Below are positions 45,715 through 56,409 of a stretch of DNA of 64,000 nucleotides, in pieces. This stretch comes from Rusavskia elegans. Taxonomy: Eukaryota; Ascomycota; Lecanoromycetes; Teloschistales; Teloschistaceae. A program made the position numbers and the translations under genes. The stretch is from positions 1 through 64,000 of the forward strand of contig SAUG01000115.1 in assembly GCA_011316305.1 (NCBI GenBank), written 5' to 3'. The stretch's first letter is position 1, and the number at the start of each line of letters is the position of its first letter. The notes beneath the pieces are model-generated. The model saw only the letters and a list, made by a program, of their open reading frames with translations, was not told where the DNA came from and searched no databases.

Positions 45715-47463
45715 AGTCGAGTACTGGCTTCGACCTGGGTGCTTCAGAATTCTAGGTCCTTTATCGACAGGCTGATAGAGCCAAGTTTGGAGGCTGTGAA
45801 GCAATACAAACACTTGATCATGAGATCCGTGAAGGTTATGGGGATGGGAAAACTGGTGACAGCCGGTGGCAAGGTCCTCAATAAATGACACCGAGTGGCG
45901 TCTTCCCAAAACATTGGAAGCTGCACCCACCTAGCGTAGACTGACATTCCGCCAATGAAGACGGAAGTTAATTGAATTGAGATAGGGATAGCAGGGTCCG
46001 CCTGAAGCATGCCGCTCAGGGGGATTCAAGGCAAGGGCTACTTCCACGCCATGCGATGTAAATTTCCACACCACAGCGCCTGAACCTGGCCGTAACAACT
46101 GCACATTAACAGAGCTATCGTCCAACGCCTCGAGAGTACGTAAGAGACCTGTGACTTGGCCTCTGCGTTCTTTGGTTGTGCTCTGTCTGGCAGTCGAGTT
46201 ATCGAATGCCTACCCCGTCAGTCGAAGTAATTCGGACTGTGGTGCGGCGATTTACATGGTGTGGTGTGGAGGTAGCCATGTGCCGGAATCAATCATCATT
46301 GGTCATATTATGAGTACGAACGGCTGCGGTGTGCCGCCTCGGGTAACCTGAGGTAACCTGAGGAAGGCCGGGACCGTGCAGCTTCCGACTACTTGACCAG
46401 TCGCTGTTCGTCACCAGCCACCATTAAAATCTTCACACCTCGCCGCTTGGAACGTTGAATGCCTAGCGTAGTGACGGGCTTGTCTGTCACGGTAGCTTGT
46501 GGATTTCCACATAAAGTTAACACGTGTGGGTTTCGGAGACGAAATTGCTGCTAATCCATGGTTCAGGTTGGGTAATTGGCGCCGGGGCAATTCCGGAAGC
46601 GCGACCCGAGCATCGGACCCTGATTGCACGTGACGATAGTCGAATCGGACCTTCCCTTCGTACTACAACGTAGGTTCTTGACAACCACTGAGTTCCCAGG
46701 ACTACTTGGGACGCCATATGATTGGAGACGATGTCTCATGATACCCGCAGAGGTCTGGTGCCCATGGGTCCGACGAGGCTACAAAACTCTCTGGGCTTGG
46801 CTGGCTTTGCCCTTTGGGCAAAGATCTTCCGACTTACGCTCGTGGGACTGCCAGGGATGGACCACGACCCTCCGAAATGCCCCCTTCCAGCCTGAAGTAG
46901 GTCGACTACTCTACTTCCTTGTCGCTCCCTTGCTAGAGGTCCACCCACATTGGACGAAAATAGAGCACGTGCAAATGATGTCGCGCCTGGCGAGCATGTC
47001 TAGCAGCCTGAAGTACAGTGTCTCCATCTGCTTGATGACGGGAGTACCATCTGCCCCACCTCAAGCCGCTAGCTATGCCGATTACAGCCGTGCTTCAATC
47101 ATGGCGCAGAGATCCGGGTTTCTAGGCCCAAACACACACCAGCGGCCTTCGTAGACCGGGCAAGAAAGAGAGGAAGCACGAGCAAGGAAAGTATGTGGGC
47201 AATGGCCACCTAAAAAGCCAAAGCTTACAACTTCCGGCATCGACTTTGTGCAGAACGCCGGCGCACTAGGGATACACCGCAGCTTGTGCTCCTTGGGGCT
47301 CAATTCGATTAGTGTTTTGCGCCCACGTCTGACATGCCAATCGTTCGTCTTTCCATCCCTCACTGCCAGCAGACGTCGAAGCAATTCTCACAGTGTAATT
47401 TTGCCATCTGAGCTATCGTCGCAGTGACCGTGCGAAACCCTGTGACGATGGTGAGTGCCCGCT
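45715..47463. other. Intergenic between TDA3-like and receptor genes
   Basis: 1.75 kb holding the promoters of two divergent genes. A plus frame at 46,624-47,154 (176 codons, GTG start) and a signal-peptide-like frame at 46,151-46,351 lack an ATG and homology; neither is annotated. Confidence 0.5.
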
Positions 47464-50400
47464 ATGAGACCGGATCGCACAGTCGCTGATTGGGCCAGGC
47501 TCAAGAGCCAGGAGCCACGTTGGGAATTCACCTGCTCTACACCGCACCCTCCAACCGACTTTCACCAGGCCCTATCGTGGAGTAAGGTTGATTCGGAACT
47601 TCAGGATCGGAATCGCTAACAGGCTCCAGCATTATTGCCGTCCATGGGATCGGTGCTCATCCTGACCGCACCTGGACCACCGGCGACGTCAATTGGCTCA
47701 AAGACGAGAACATGCTCCCAGGAGCCATACCCAACTCCAGAATTCTCCGATTCGGGTACGAATCACAGTGGCTGGGGAAAGATGCAATACAGCAGCGACT
47801 CTCTTCTGTTGCAGAGCAACTGCTGCGTGGTATGATGGAATCGCGCAAGGTATAGCCAGGACAGTACAAGGACTTTGGTGCTGTCGAGCTCAGGCTCTCT
47901 CAGGAATGTCAATCCCGGCCCATTGTTTTCATTGGTCACTGTTTTGGAGGTATCGTCATCGAGAAGGTTCTCCCTCCTATTGGCTGGTGTACGAGTCTAT
48001 CTGACTACTTTACATAGGCGTTGGTGTCGGCTAAGCTTCACGAGGAGGATTACTCGTCCGTTATCAGATCTGTAGCAGGGGTTGTATTCCTCGGAACACC
48101 TCATCGAGGGTCAAATTCGCAATCCAAAGCGTCAGTGTTAGCCTCCATCGCGTCCTCTGTGGCACTTGGAGAACACAGCAGCCTGCTCAAAGTCCTGGAT
48201 AAGGATTCCGAAATTCTGGCGGATCTTCTACATGATTTCACTCGTACTGTCAACACGATCGCAATCCCTCTGTTTTGTTTTTTTGAGCAGCACAAATCTG
48301 ACATTGCCAAAGTCCTTAAGTTCAAGGGCTCCAAGTTACTCATGCCGACGTTCAAGGTAAGTACAGCCCTTTGAAGAAAACGTGCATACTCAAGCAGAGC
48401 GATAGGATGCTGTCGTCGATGAGTGTTCCGGGTGTCTTGACGGTCATCCCAAGCTTGGCCTCGCTAGCGAACATTTCCGATTAAACAAGTTCTCGAGTGC
48501 CCAGGATAGCAATTACCGTCTTGTATGCGAGGAGATCGTGAGGATGGTTGAGGCTGCGTCAATTCGGGTGCATGGCCGTAGGAAATGTCAGTGCTGCCTG
48601 TTTGGACCTCGGCCAGGGGCGGGCTAACTGAACATCTTCAGCGGCAGCCTCTGCCCAACCCAGCCCTGGGGAACATGATGCACCCGACTACATTGGATCA
48701 CTGTCCGGACTCACCTTGCAGGCGCCGACCGTCTTTGGAGAGCGCGATAGCGCCAGCATTCGGGCACTGTTTGTCACAGACCCCGCCGACGATATGCATA
48801 TGATTGCAAACAAAAAGGACAGATTGCTGGAGACCACTGACTCTTGGATGCTGAGAGATGCCACATACCACCAATGGAAGCATGAGGATCATTCTCGAGT
48901 TCTCTGGCTTCATGGCGATCCTGGGAAAGGCAAAACAATGCTTGCAATAGCACTAATTGACGATCTTACAAAACATATACAGATTGCTGGAGAGGGCGTT
49001 AGCTTGGCCTTAGTCTACTTCTTCTGTGATAATCAAGATGACAGGCGAGGGAGTGCCTCGCTCATCCTGCGGGGCATCCTCTACCAGATCCTCTGCCAAC
49101 AGCCGGAACTCACAGTCCATCTGAACAAGGAGTATGAAAAGCAACGAGAACAGCTCTTTTCTTCACCGAACTCAATACAGACTCTCTGGAGGGTATTCCA
49201 CAACGTTGTGAGAAATTCCAACCTCCAAGCAATCTACGTTGTGGTCGATGCGATCGACGAGTGTGACGCCAGCTCCATGGAGACCCTGCTTGTCCTACTT
49301 GAGCCGTATGTTGACTCGCAGGATGAATCTTTCATACAGAATGGTCATCAGGATTCCCACTGCCTTGTGAAATGGCTTCTGACAAGTCGAAATGAGCTTA
49401 GAATTAGTCAACCGCTGACAGGATCTCCGGACATCAGCCTGGAAGAAAATGCCATCCATGTCAATAGTGCTGTCTTCAAATTCATTGATTTCAAAGTGAA
49501 GCAATTGACCAAGATCAAGCATTATGACGATGCGCTGAGAGTTTTGGTAGAGAAAACTTTGCGAGAGAAAGCAGAAGGGACTTTCCTATGGGTCGCCCTC
49601 GCCTGCCGCGAGCTGTCCAAGCCAGCTGTCCTATCGGTCAATACGGAAGAAGTACTGCTAGAGTTGCCTGCGGGTATTACCCCCTTGTACACCCGGATTA
49701 TGGATCAAGTCCTGACTTCGAGCGACGAAAGGTCTGCGGTATACATCAAGAGTATTCTACAGTCTATGGTAGTTGCTCTGCGACCGCTTTCATTACCAGA
49801 GCTTGCTGTTGCTGCAGGGCTACCTCAGCAGTACCATGACAAGCTCCATGTACTTGAGGAGTACGTGCAGCAATGCGGCTCGATGGTAACCATTCGAGAA
49901 CGGCAAGCTCACTTCGTCCACTTATCTGCTAAGACATATCTTCAACAGGCCCAGTTCGTTCATCTCTCTGCAAAGATCCATCTTCTCGAAAACGGTCGGG
50001 GTAGTATCGTGTCCAGAGATCTGCGGACGGAAAACCGAAAGATGGCGGTTCGCTGTTTTGAATACATATGCGACAAGTTGCGAAGCTTTGGGGGCCGCAG
50101 AGAGTCTTTGCCATCGAAACTGGACCTTACCGTCGGTAGGACGAGAACGGAGAAGGACAGGATTACTTGGCTGGACTATCCGATACTCTTTTGGATGGAT
50201 CACGCCAAACATGCCTCCGATGATATCTCTGATTACTTTGAAGTGGGTGCAGAGTTTTTCAAGTCGGGGTCGATTAAGCGGCAAATGTGGTTTACTTCAT
50301 ACTGGGTCAAGACCCACAGCGACCATGAGATCATGCCTGAAGCATTCACCTCCATGCATCTAGGTGCTTACGCAGGCCTGTCGTGGCTTCTACTAAAGCT

Positions 50401-52539
50401 TTTCGCCGCCGACTATTCGGAGGATATCCATGTTCGGGACTCTCAAGGTAATTCGCCGTTGATATGGGCGGCGAGAAACGGCCATGGCTCTGTTGTTCAG
50501 CTTCTTTTGGACAGGGGAGCAGATATCGGCGCAGAGAATCATGAAGGGGTTACAGCACTCTATTGGGCCTCGAATAACGGGCATTCAGCAACCGTTGACC
50601 TACTGCTGATAAACAAGGCTAATTGCAAGCCGAGAGACAAGATCGGGTGGACCTCGTTGCATCGAGCAGCGTTCAACGGGCACACTGGAGTTGTTCGTAC
50701 ACTCCTAGACAATGATGCTGACGTTGAGGCGACCGACACCACCAAATGGACCGCCCTGATGCGAGCCGCTACAACTGGAAACGTTGCAGTAACAAGGGTT
50801 TTATTATCCAAATCTGCGAACCCCAAGGTCAGGGACATGGAAGGCTGCACACCGCTCCATCATGCAGCAGCCTTTGGCCATACGCAGATTGTCAGACTTC
50901 TGCTGGAGTGTGGTGCAGACCTAGAAGCCAGAGATAATGAGAGGTGGACCGTCCTGCACCAGGCAGCTTGGAACGGGCACGAGAGGACGATAAGATATGT
51001 GTTGAAAAAGGGAGGAGACATCGGTGCGAAAGCTGACAACGGCTGGACAGCACTGCACCAAGCCACCTGGAACGGCCACCGAGCTGCCGTCAGACGTCTG
51101 CTTGAAGAGGGTGCGGATGCGGATGAGACTGACGATGAGGGCGAGACCGCTCTGCATCAGGCTGCTTGGCGCGGCCACTCTGGGCTTACGAAACTCCTCC
51201 TGGATCACGGTGCAAATCCTAGTCCTAGGGATAGGACTGGTCAAACCCCGCTTCACCAAGCAGCGAGTAACGGCTCGATAGCCGTGGTGAATTTGCTTCT
51301 GGAGAGAGGGGCTGATTCGAGGGCCGAAGATAATGATGGGCGGAAGCCACACTCGTTGGCTGAAGAAAATTTCCATCATCCATGCGCCAAGATACTCCGA
51401 GATAAAGAAATGGAAGTCTATGGTCGGGAAGTGCTGCCCGACTTGGCCAATATCCCACGGACATCCCATCCCGCCGCGCAGCTAGACTCAGCAGTCATCG
51501 CATTCCTCGCAGTTGACCAAAGCCGAGCTTCGATCGAGCCATATGGCCAAGCGGGCTTCTCGACCCCATCGAAGGTCGTAACAAACGTTGATGGCAAGAC
51601 CAGTACTTACTTCATGAAGACAGGGCCTGATGAGCACATGTTCAAAGGCGAATACGAATCGCTGGCCGCATTGTATGCAGCTGTTCCCTCGCTTTGCCCT
51701 CAACCACTAGCTTATGGGAAACTACGAGATTCGCCCGATTACTTCCTGCTCACGACCTTCATCGACATCGAGGCCTTGCCTGGTGGCCAATCCAGCGGCC
51801 TGTCTCTTGCCCAGAAGCTCGCACAGCTTCACAGTACTCCGCCCCCGGTTCCTGTCGGCTTTTCTAGATCGGGTTTTGGCTTTCATGTCCCGACATGTGT
51901 GGGCCGAACAATGCAAAACAATTCGTGGAATCGCTCCTGGCCCAAGTTCTTTGCCGAGAACCGTCTCCGCGCCGTTTGGAAGACCGTGGAAAGTAATCAT
52001 GGTACGGATACTGAGTTGCATTCCTTGCTTGATCGCATTGTTATTGAAGTAGTCCCTCGATTACTGGGAAACGGACATTTGGGAGGGAGGAAAGGTATCC
52101 AGCCAGCCCTCGTACATGGCGACCTATGGTCTGGGAATAAAGCTCGCGGAAGGGTAGGAGGAAAGGGTGGTATTGAGGACGTTGTCTTTGACCCTGGCAG
52201 CTGTTATACCCATTCGGAATACGAACTCGGAATCATGAGAATGTTTGGAGGATTCTCTGCAGGGTTCTTCAACGAATATCACCGTTTGATCCCCAAAACG
52301 CACCCGAAATCGGAGTACGATGATCGGCTGTGCCTCTACGAACTGTGAGTGTATCTTTCGATCGTGGGCAATTGGCGGCAAAGACTGAAAGATGCTCTAG
52401 ATACCAGTGGTTGAATCATTATGCCTTGTTCTCTGGGGGGTATCGCGAGGACGCTATGGAGTGCATGGAGAAGCTAGTTGAGAAGTACGGCAAAGAGGAA
52501 GAGGAAGAAGAAGAAGACGACTCGTCAGACCTCTCTTAG
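47464..52539 (+). CDS. STAND receptor: alpha/beta-hydrolase - NACHT - ankyrin repeats - fructosamine-3-kinase fusion, about 1585 aa
   Basis: Seven exons: 47464-47576, 47630-47849, 47904-47966, 48018-48356, 48406-48586, 48642-52344 and 52401-52539 (4758 nt, all phases close). An N-terminal SesB-type alpha/beta-hydrolase domain (about 38-290: IIAVHGIGAHPDRTW, IGHCFGG, VVFLGTPHRGS) leads to NACHT (about 380-620: P-loop HGDPGKGKT, Walker B VVVDAIDECD). Then come 10 or 11 ankyrin units (about 880-1235). Finally, about 1250-1585 is a fructosamine/ketosamine-3-kinase domain: YFMKTG, catalytic LVHGDLWSGN, VFDPGSCYTHSEYELGIMRMFGG, FFNEYHRLIPK. Fungal NACHT-ankyrin proteins act in non-self recognition; fructosamine kinase phosphorylates glycated lysines for repair. 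One exon spans NACHT, ankyrin and kinase without a stop. The exon 1/2 junction (alternative intron 47582-47622) and start are uncertain. The hydrolase nucleophile is Cys (GHCFG), not Ser. Confidence 0.88.
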
Positions 52540-52854
52540 AGTAGATACATGGAGTCCATGACAGGTACGTATCACGTCTTAGAGCGGGACCGAGGATGTC
52601 GAGGATGTCCTTCGTAAAGATAGCAGACCTCGACGCAGACATTCCCCGCAAGACACAAGATCAATGTTATTATATGCTTGCCATAACTCCCTATCACCAC
52701 ATGTCATTATGAAACCGAGAATGTCCCCATCAGAATAATCGATATCACTACAGATAATGGTAATACACCGTCGGTGCCCACAGACGCCGCATGATATCCC
52801 TATGAAGCTCCATCTCGTACTGACGGTATATTTCCTAGTGAGTCATCAGCATTC
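52540..52854. other. Convergent intergenic region
   Basis: This 315 bp stretch lies between the 3' ends of the receptor fusion and the next minus-strand gene; nothing else is seen. Confidence 0.5.
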
Positions 52855-53691
52855 TCAACTCCTTTTACAGAGAATTCCCAAGGATACCGATCTCACCTCC
52901 TCATACGCCGCTTGCGCAGATCTGAAATCCGATTTCTCATCCTCCTCCCGTTCCGTCGTCACTGCTGGCTCGAAAGGAATCGGCGCTCCAAACCCTCCGG
53001 GTACGAAATCGAAAGCTTCGGGATTCGGTGTCCATGGTGCGGTACTCGTCTGGTGCTCCCATGCTTCTGTTTGCGGTTCGAGCTCTCCAGGAATAGAGTT
53101 GGGAGCTTCAAAGTCCGGTGTCCATGGTATGATACTCGCTTGGTGCTTCCATTCTTCCATGAAGCATGCAATGTATTCGTACATTTCGCAATCGCTATTG
53201 AATGCAAGTCGTGGTGATGTAAGCGGATAACTCTGTATCAAAGGGGCTGTGGTGTGCGATTTTGTGTGGGCTCCCGACGATCGTTGTGCCTTGGAACAAG
53301 GCGAGCGGGATTCGTAGGCTGTCGCATGTTAGATCACTCCATGGTGTCTCGTTTCCTTATCGAACAAAAAACTCGCCGGCAGGACGAGGATGTAGAATGG
53401 AAAGGTGTAAGGAGTGAGTTTGTGTTGCGTTTGGCTTTGATGCTGGTTAACTTCCCCTGACATACCTTTCCCTTTCCCTTTCTTTTTACCTTTACCTTTA
53501 CGCTTCTGCCACAATATTTCGGGGCGCCGATTCCGTGGCGAACAGCGCCAGTGCCCAAGCCCATCGTGGTACCACTGCCATTTGCTGGAAAGGTGTCGTG
53601 CACATCGTTGTGTTTCGGAAAGAAAGCCGGCAGCGAAGCAATCGCAGGGTGGAACGTCGAAATTGGCTCTTATGAAGTCCAGGTCGTTCAT
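52855..53691 (-). CDS. Unknown protein with duplicated Trp/Pro module, 229 aa
   Basis: Exon 1 is 53466-53691 and exon 2 is 52855-53318. The 147-nt intron has GTATGT and CTAACATGCGACAG, near-ideal fungal donor, branch and acceptor, and phase closes over 690 nt. The N-terminal part is rich in Trp/Cys (SKWQWYHDGLGHWRCSPR) and ends in a Lys/Gly tract (KRKGKGKKKGKG). The C-terminal part holds two ~30-residue copies of a module, EEWKHQASIIPWTPDFEAPN and EAWEHQTSTAPWTPNPEAFD, then an acidic helix. I recognise no family. The leader before ATG (CAAATCTACAAATCCATC) looks like a fungal 5' UTR. It is convergent with the receptor fusion gene. Confidence 0.6.
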
Positions 53692-54509
53692 GATGGATTT
53701 GTAGATTTGGAAAAGCTGCTGGATCTTATCTCGAGATCAGGAATAGAGTGCTTATTTTGGATTGATACGAAGATGGTCACCTTATCTTTCGCTTGCAGGC
53801 GCATCCTAGAGATTAGTTGTATATGGAGCGATGGAGTGCAGTCTATATGCATTTGGATTATTGGTTATGATTCATGCGTTTGGGAAGAATGAGAAGAACA
53901 GCCATACAAGTGAATTGTACTTATTGAGATGATGTGTGAAGGCCCTGACTCGCAAACAGTAAACCAGTATGAATCGAAGCAAGCAAGCGGCACCACTTAC
54001 AGTTTGGAGATGGCATTGCTGGAACAATTTGCCCACAGAACATTAATCACGAAAGAATACGAGGCTATATTTTGCGCATGGACGATCATCATCCAAGCCT
54101 CGCGGCATCTGTCACCTCCTCAACAGATTTACCCCAGTTCTGCACTTCCGACACCAGTGTAACGATGCGCAGCAACGTCGTTAAGAACCCGTCTACTTCC
54201 TCGTTGCTAAACATCGCACGATTCCACACCGTCATCATCTTCACTGTTCCTTATCCTTGCCACCGACCTCTCTAAGCTCTGGACCCGCAAATTCATAGAT
54301 CTCACGGTCGATCTTACTGGTATCTTGTGAGTGTAAGACAGGGTATTTCAAATACAAAAAGAGACAAGATCAGGGCAGCTTGGGCAGCACCATCACGGTC
54401 AGATAGCATTCGTCTTTGCCAGAGGCGACTGGCCACATAAGGAGCCAAACCAGAAGAGATGAAGGCAGAGGGCTATACCCCTTTAATAAACAGGAGATAG
54501 GGAGGGCAC
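53692..54509. other. Intergenic, nothing recognised
   Basis: An 818 bp stretch with short frames only. No continuation of the P450 relic is found here. Confidence 0.5.
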
Positions 54510-55029
54510 TTACCTGGCACCAGTCCTGAAACGACGCTCGAACATGTCGATATGGAAGATTTGGCTCTTTGCGAAGCTCAGTCGGAGCAACGCCCGCGAC
54601 TCTCTCCATTTTGCTCCATCGACGGCGAAGATGCCATCTCCAAGCAGTGGCGAGTATGCATGGTACCTCTTTGGGCCGTAGTCGAAGGTGCTAAAGTCTG
54701 TCGAAAGGATAGATTTGACATTTTCAGGCTCATCGGCGACGAAATTGCGCTCTCCAAACACCCAGACGCTCGAATGTATGTCCGATTTCGCTCGAGAGCT
54801 CTTTCCAAAGCTGCAAAACTCTTCTGGCGCGGTATGGATCGACCACTCGACCTAACAGGCCGAGTCCGAAGTATGCATCAACATGCGGATACTTTTGGCC
54901 AGCGACGCATCCTCCTTGGAGAGAGAGTTGCCACCGCCTATACCATCTTTGTCCGCTGCTGATCACTATCCAAATGATAAGTAGCGAGCAAAACCCAAGG
55001 GGTAAATACAAGGGATGGCCAAAGAGATT
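54510..55029 (-). pseudogene. Cytochrome P450 N-terminal relic (CYP52-like)
   Basis: On the minus strand a hydrophobic anchor (LGFCSLLIIWIVI) precedes QKYPHVDAYFGLGLL and LSSEIGHTFER in one frame. The adjacent frame continues FGERNFVADEPENVKSILST, GPKRYHAYSPLLGDGIFAVD and WRESRALLRLSFAK. That is the first ~190 residues of a fungal CYP52/CYP539-type P450. The two parts are joined by a frame change at about 54,757-54,770 with no room for an intron. Nothing after FERRFR (I-helix, ExxR, heme loop) is present downstream. It is a truncated, dead copy. Confidence 0.75.
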
Positions 55030-55378
55030 GAGGACTGTCAGTATCCTGCAACCGGTCAGAGAATGACGGCTACCGTTGTGGGTGCAATCCGATACCCGTT
55101 CCCATAAGATGGAGAGGCTCGAACTGCGACTCACACAAGTAGCATGGGGGTGTGCATCCATTACACCACGACGATGAGGCTTTCCTCCGGACCCAATTGA
55201 ACAAGCATGCATGCATACGCCTGCAAGGATGATACTATTGGAATATGAAGATTCAGTCATCGCGTTTGATTATGTAATCCGGGTGGTGTTCAGGAGGCCT
55301 ACTTGGGGCCAATCGCTTAGCGGAAGCTAACCTCTTTAGATATAGTGGCCTTGGCGGCTAACCAGCTCCTTCGTTATA
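55030..55378. other. Intergenic with a tRNA-like fragment
   Basis: A 349 bp stretch. At about 55,120-55,190 on the minus strand a D-arm-like TGGTGTAATGG, a CACAC/GTGTG stem and a GTTCGAGCC loop occur in tRNA order. Acceptor and T stems do not pair, so it is at best a decayed tRNA. Confidence 0.4.
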
Positions 55379-55851
55379 TCTTCGGGGCGCAACAATCCTT
55401 CGCAACAATGCTAGTCTCGTAACAACTCACGAACTTTACAGGTATATACGGCTACTACTACTACCTCTTTCTAGAATTCTGAATAGTATATCTTATAGAG
55501 CGTCTTAAGCTACTCTATAGTAGTAAGGAAATAATTTTACAACTATAGAATATCGATAAATATCTAAAAAGCTGTTCTACTAGGGGTCTTAGCGTACCAG
55601 CCTTACTGCAGAGCCGTAAAAACTTAGAATCCTTAAGGTACCCTCGGTCTACTTATAATATATCCAATTTCAATAGTCGTAATATTAATTCCTTACTAGT
55701 AAAGAGGAAGCTTAATAAGGCCTATAACTCGCACTTTTCAAAAATTTGAAAAGAGGTGGTGGTAGTGGCTTTATAAGCCTGCAAAGTTCGTGGTAGGTGG
55801 CAAATTGTTGCGAGACTAGCATTGTTGCGAAGGATTGTTGCGCCCCGAAGA
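55379..55851. mobile_element. Small inverted-repeat DNA transposon (MITE-like), 473 bp
   Basis: The ends are 47-bp inverted repeats (55379-55425 and 55805-55851) starting TCTTCGGGGCGCAACAATCC, with 46 of 47 positions identical. The 380-bp interior is A+T-rich and poor in CA/TG, like the RIP block, and codes for nothing convincing. Flanks are TTATA on the left and CACAA on the right. No clear target duplication is seen, apart from a possible TA/CA. Superfamily not assigned. Confidence 0.85.
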
Positions 55852-56257
55852 CACAACGGGTATCGTGCATGCAGTCGCCGGTCCGAGGGGTAGACGGCCT
55901 ATGGGATCTGTCTGGGCGATGGCGATGTCCGAGCGGAAATTACCCTGGTGTCCGCGGATGATCTGGCATAAGGATGTCGATTGGCACGATGAGCTCCTGC
56001 ACCCTATAGCTAGGGCTTTCAAGATCATGGGGACAAATTTTGTTTTTGAGAACACCCGGACGGAGGAAGTGTGCGGAAGGATGACTGATTGGGAAAGGGA
56101 AGTCCTCCCGCTATGGGTGGATAGTCTGGAGCAAACCGGGGATATCAAGTTCCGGAGGGAGGCGTACAGGGAGCAGATTTCGAGGTATTTTAAAAAAGAG
56201 GAAGTTTCCGATGTTGTTTTTAGATTTACTGGTCAAGAGACCTGTTGGCACTGCTAG
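55852..56257 (+). pseudogene. Unknown gene, 5'-truncated next to the inverted-repeat transposon
   Basis: A frame that is open straight out of the transposon end runs 134 codons to a stop at 56,257. It has convincing protein composition, with segments such as GSVWAMAMSERKLPW, RMIWHKDVDWHDELLHP, FKIMGTNFVFENTRTEE and DWEREVLPLWVDSL. The first in-frame ATG (about 55,900) may be internal. No recognisable 5' part exists left of the transposon, so the gene is probably a fragment. Family unknown. Confidence 0.5.
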
Positions 56258-56409
56258 CTGGCCTATGGACGTCTTGCGACATGTCTGGACATTTATGACG
56301 GCCGTCGAGAGCTATTCAAAGAGCTTTGTTAGGAAGCCAGCTCCACGCGAGGTTGAAGCCAAATAGGAACAGAGGATAGAATGCGTCTTTTAACTGTGTC
56401 CTGCATCTT

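Noticed and set aside
46151..46351. Frame with a signal-peptide-like start (LVVLCLAVELSNA), possible small secreted protein.
   Set aside because: No ATG is available at the N-terminus and no splice that supplies one was found.
46624..47154. Plus-strand frame of 176 codons.
   Set aside because: It starts with GTG, has no domain or leader-like sequence, and lies in a promoter region.
47850..47903. In-frame TAG at 47,853 suggesting the receptor gene is a pseudogene.
   Set aside because: A 54-nt GT..AG intron covering the stop joins ESRK to ECQSRPIVFIGHC, which matches the family and keeps the phase, so the gene reads as intact.
55120..55190. tRNA-like sequence on the minus strand.
   Set aside because: The D arm and a CACAC/GTGTG stem are present, but the T stem and acceptor stem do not pair and position 33 is not T, so no functional tRNA is called.
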